From UBA685 sp049890215 (GTDB lineage Bacteria; Pseudomonadota; Alphaproteobacteria; Puniceispirillales; Puniceispirillaceae): a DNA stretch of 25,710 nucleotides. Position 1 is the first letter of the stretch. Each line of letters opens with the position of its first letter. The stretch is from NCBI GenBank assembly GCA_049890215.1, contig JBMHBX010000019.1:1-25710 (forward strand). The letters are read 5' to 3'. The translations under genes and the position numbers were made by a program. Shown here one piece after another: positions 23,059 through 25,710 of the stretch. The notes under the pieces were generated by a model, which had not been told where the DNA came from, made no database searches, and worked only from the letters and a program-made list of their open reading frames with translations.

Positions 23059-23691
23059 ATGCTTTGCATTGATCATATCGTTATCGGTACAGCAAATCTG
23101 GCAAGCGGCATAAAAGCATTAGAACCAGTCTTTGGCATCACAATACCAGATGGTGGCAAGCATCCTTTGATGAGCACGCATAACGCTATTATGAGCACTG
23201 GCAATCGGGAATTTCTGGAGGTGATTGCCATTGATGAGACAGCGCCTGCGCCAACACGAAACAGATGGTTTTCTCTTGATGAGCCTGCCACAAAAGAGCG
23301 CCTTGCCATGCGGCCGCGCGCGCTTTATTGGGTGGTGGAAACAGATGATCTTGACGATGTTATAGCCAAAAGCCCGATAGATTTGGGAGAGCCTCTTTCA
23401 TTATCTCGAGGTGATTTGAGATGGCGCCTGTCTGTCCCGCAAGATGGCAGCCTGCCGGAACAGGGGATCATCCCTGCCTTTATTGAATGGTCGCACGGCC
23501 CCCACCCTGCCCAAACGCAAGCTGATTTTGGAATAAGATTAAAACAGGTCAAACTGCGCCATCCTGACCCTGTTGGTATGACAGCGATTTTTGCCACGCT
23601 TGGCATTGACCATTTGGCCCATTTAGAAGAAGGGCCGCATCAGATATCCTTTGAGATGAACACAGCCGCGGGCACCATCATCATAGATTAA
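23059..23691 (+). CDS. VOC/glyoxalase-like domain protein (Glyoxalase_3 type)
   Basis: 210-aa protein of the vicinal-oxygen-chelate fold. It begins I-D-H-I-V-I-G-T-A-N-L (candidate ligand His6), with E-F-L-E-V-I-A-I (Glu54) at the end of the first module. A second module includes I-D-H-L-A-H-L-E and ends with G-T-I-I-I-D. Layout and length fit the Glyoxalase_3 family, whose members are mostly of unknown function. It lies 21 bp after dctM with a GAGG ribosome site, so it is probably the fourth gene of the TRAP operon and may act on the imported compound. The reaction cannot be assigned. Confidence 0.85.
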   Translation: MLCIDHIVIGTANLASGIKALEPVFGITIPDGGKHPLMSTHNAIMSTGNREFLEVIAIDETAPAPTRNRWFSLDEPATKERLAMRPRALYWVVETDDLDDVIAKSPIDLGEPLSLSRGDLRWRLSVPQDGSLPEQGIIPAFIEWSHGPHPAQTQADFGIRLKQVKLRHPDPVGMTAIFATLGIDHLAHLEEGPHQISFEMNTAAGTIIID

Positions 23692-23712
23692 TCTGAAGAT
23701 GGCAGGAGGCGC

Positions 23713-24504
23713 TTAAGCGATATAATCAGCCAGAATACGCCTCATTTCTGTTATGATATCTTGTCCAAGTGCATCATCAAGCGCAGCCTCATGCGGCGGG
23801 CCAAAAGATTTGGCATCATTATCATAATACAAACCATTGGCTGATGAAAATTCATCTGAGATTGCCGCACGGCAGATAATATCAGCGCCGGTTGTGATGT
23901 CATGACCATCAATGCCAAACCCTTCTTTTACCATCTTAGTGCCAAGCAATGAGGCTGGGTTGACTGATACAAAAACCTTATCATCATGTGCTTTGGCCAA
24001 TTGCCTTGTCCATGAGGTAATGGCAAGCTTGCTTTTTGCATAGGCCTCCATATCTGTGTATTCAGCAAATTGGCCCAATTCTGTTGCCACAAGCGGTCTT
24101 TGGGCAGCAGAGGATAAATTCACAACCCGCCCCTGTGAAGGCAGGCAAGGCAGCAATTTCAGAGTCAGCAAATAAGGCGCAAGACAATTAACCACAAAGC
24201 GCAATTCAAGCCCCTCTTTAGTCTTATGTGCGGGAGCTGCCAAAACACCGGCATTGTTGATAAGAACGTCTATTTCAGGGCTTGAACGTGATATCTCATC
24301 GGCCATAGAGGCAGTTTGTGAGAGGCTTGAGAGATCACAACATATAACAGATAGTGCGCCTTTATCCGGCAAGGCTGACCTTATGTGATCAAGCTTTGCC
24401 TGATCGCGCCCATGTAAGATGAGATGATGCCCCTGTTCGGCAAGCATATGTGCAGCGCGTGCGCCAAGTCCGTCTGTGGCACCTGTGATCAATATCCGTT
24501 TCAT
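23713..24504 (-). CDS. Short-chain dehydrogenase/reductase (SDR family)
   Basis: 263-aa NAD(P)-dependent oxidoreductase with a full classical SDR set: T-G-A-T-D-G-L-G cofactor loop (residues 7-14), N-N-A-G, catalytic Ser in V-V-N-L-S-S-A, and Y-A-K-S-K. The overall pattern resembles retinol dehydrogenase/WWOX-like SDRs. The frame is open to 24537, but ATG 24504 has GGAAGG about 6 nt upstream and places the Rossmann strand at the N-terminus. It follows the MFS gene on the same strand (25-bp gap), probably as an operon. Its end is 21 bp from the convergent VOC gene. Substrate unknown. Confidence 0.93.
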   Translation of the reverse strand: MKRILITGATDGLGARAAHMLAEQGHHLILHGRDQAKLDHIRSALPDKGALSVICCDLSSLSQTASMADEISRSSPEIDVLINNAGVLAAPAHKTKEGLELRFVVNCLAPYLLTLKLLPCLPSQGRVVNLSSAAQRPLVATELGQFAEYTDMEAYAKSKLAITSWTRQLAKAHDDKVFVSVNPASLLGTKMVKEGFGIDGHDITTGADIICRAAISDEFSSANGLYYDNDAKSFGPPHEAALDDALGQDIITEMRRILADYIA

Positions 24505-24529
24505 ATCTGCCTTCCAATCCTTTCTGTGA

Positions 24530-25708
24530 TTAATCAAGCCTGTCCTGAGATATCAGATAAATAAGAGACGATAAGCCAAGCGGTATCGCAAAAAACAAAA
24601 ATAATGCCTGATAGCCAGAGGCAGCTGAGGTGGTCGCGCCCCAATCATAAGCATAAGATGAGAGCGCCTGCATAGAGCCAACACCTGCAATAGAACATAA
24701 ATTGAGCATCGAAACTCCACGCCCAAGCAAATGAGGCGGAATAAAGCTACGACCATGAGCCATCATCAAAGGATATGACATGCCAAAAATACCGACAAAT
24801 GACAATAAGATGGTCGCCCCTGTAAAAGATAATGAGGGCCAGAATGCCAAACATAACAGGCTGATGAAAGTGCCGGCATTGCCGCCTATGATCACCCATT
24901 TTCGGGTCTTAAATATCCGGTCAAGAGGCCCGTAAAGAAAACTGCCAACTGACATGCCTGCGCCCATTGCCAATGTCACAAGGCCAATACCGCTGCTATC
25001 CTGAAAAAACACTTCCTGCATATAGGGGCCTGCCCACAAACCGCGCAAACCGGCAGCTGCGGCGTAGGAGAAAAACAATAACGGCGCGACCACCCATAAA
25101 GGCTGAATGGTGAAAACAGACCATATACTGCCTGTATCTTGTGTGGTCGTATCAGCTGATTGCGGGTCACGCACAAACAGCCAGATTGCCACTGAAATCA
25201 CAAGGGTAATGAGGCTCAATGCCCATAAGGATTCACGCCATCCAAATTGCGCAGCTGCCATCGCCAATGGCGCGGCGCTTGCCAGATTGCCCATCGTGCC
25301 TATGCCAATTAAGGTGCCGCCCAGAGTGGCAAACATCGCCGCCGGAAAGGCTCTGGCAAAAATGAAAAATGACGCCATCAGCACAGGCGCACAACCTATA
25401 CCAATAAATGACATCGCAATTTGTACATGTAACGGGGTTGTGGCCACAGCGAATATCGCAGCACCGCCCCCGCCGCCAACAGCCAGCATCACTGAGGTGG
25501 TTATGCGCGGCCCGAATTTATCAAGCGCCCAGCCAACAGGAAATTGCATCAGGGCAAAGGTTAAAAACCACAGGCCTGAGGCAAGTGATAAATCTGTGGC
25601 AGAGGCGCCAATCTGCTCATCCAGAACAGGCGTTAACACAGCCAGACAAGCACGGTAGAATTGACTCATCACATAGCCAAATAACAAAGCAATAATCCCA
25701 AGACGCAT
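24530..25708 (-). CDS. MFS transporter (may extend past the window edge)
   Basis: 392-aa major facilitator with about 12 hydrophobic helices. The N-terminal half carries F-Y-R-A-C-L-A-V-L-T-P-V-L (TM1) and P-V-G-W-A-L-D-K-F-G-P-R (TM2-3 loop), resembling nitrate/sugar-phosphate or cyanate-type MFS permeases. The first visible ATG is only 2 bp from the right edge; the protein is near full length, but the true start could lie a few codons outside. It is probably co-transcribed with the SDR gene downstream. Substrate unknown. Confidence 0.9.
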   Translation of the reverse strand: MRLGIIALLFGYVMSQFYRACLAVLTPVLDEQIGASATDLSLASGLWFLTFALMQFPVGWALDKFGPRITTSVMLAVGGGGGAAIFAVATTPLHVQIAMSFIGIGCAPVLMASFFIFARAFPAAMFATLGGTLIGIGTMGNLASAAPLAMAAAQFGWRESLWALSLITLVISVAIWLFVRDPQSADTTTQDTGSIWSVFTIQPLWVVAPLLFFSYAAAAGLRGLWAGPYMQEVFFQDSSGIGLVTLAMGAGMSVGSFLYGPLDRIFKTRKWVIIGGNAGTFISLLCLAFWPSLSFTGATILLSFVGIFGMSYPLMMAHGRSFIPPHLLGRGVSMLNLCSIAGVGSMQALSSYAYDWGATTSAASGYQALFLFFAIPLGLSSLIYLISQDRLD

Positions 25709-25710
25709 CG

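Noticed and set aside
24505..24537. Longer SDR start at 24537
   Set aside because: It overlaps the upstream MFS stop; ATG 24504 has a good ribosome site and normal SDR N-terminus.
25107..25658. 183-codon plus-strand open frame opposite the MFS gene
   Set aside because: Low-complexity Ala/Pro-rich shadow of a clear transporter on the other strand; no family resemblance.

Overview
The window is protein-coding almost end to end, with no rRNA, tRNA, CRISPR array or insertion sequence that I can see. Moderate GC, short intergenic gaps, many 1-14 bp gene overlaps, a TRAP transporter and aromatic catabolism genes suggest an alphaproteobacterium, possibly a marine lineage such as SAR116. That placement is inference from style and gene content, not from a marker gene. 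No gene-free stretch exceeds about 155 bp.

Layout. (1) 2-2833 (+): an RND efflux permease, cut at the left edge. Its 3' end overlaps a convergent LysR gene (2820-3668, -). (2) That LysR gene is divergent from a five-gene catabolic operon at 3775-9485 (+): aldehyde dehydrogenase, luciferase-like flavin monooxygenase, DUF1185 ('amino acid synthesis') protein, alpha/beta hydrolase and a sulfoacetaldehyde-acetyltransferase-like ThDP enzyme. I cannot assign the substrate; this is the most likely place for an undescribed pathway. The shared 106-bp promoter region holds two T-N11-A inverted repeats whose centres are 31 bp apart. (3) 9477-17569 (-): a nine-gene operon read ligA-ligB-ligC-ligU-ligI-ligK-ligJ-DUF1932 dehydrogenase-Bcr/CflA MFS. 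The first seven genes form the complete protocatechuate 4,5-cleavage pathway: protocatechuate to CHMS (LigAB), to 2-pyrone-4,6-dicarboxylate (LigC), to 4-oxalomesaconate (LigI), tautomer (LigU), 4-carboxy-4-hydroxy-2-oxoadipate (LigJ), then pyruvate plus oxaloacetate (LigK). A LysR gene (17702-18619, +) is divergent from ligA and is the likely regulator.

(4) 18660-19913 (-): an MFS carrier of the oxalate/monocarboxylate type. Its stop codon lies inside three 13-bp tandem repeats. (5) 20065-23037 (+): a three-component TRAP transporter (dctP, dctQ, dctM) with a strong stem-loop between dctP and dctQ, followed by a VOC/glyoxalase-like gene (23059-23691). (6) 23713-25708 (-): a short-chain dehydrogenase downstream of another MFS carrier that runs to the right edge.

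Together the region looks like a catabolic island: two catabolic operons, each with a divergent LysR regulator, plus several carriers (TRAP, three MFS) that could import the substrates. Enzyme family assignments are strong. Assignments of transported or unknown substrates are inference.
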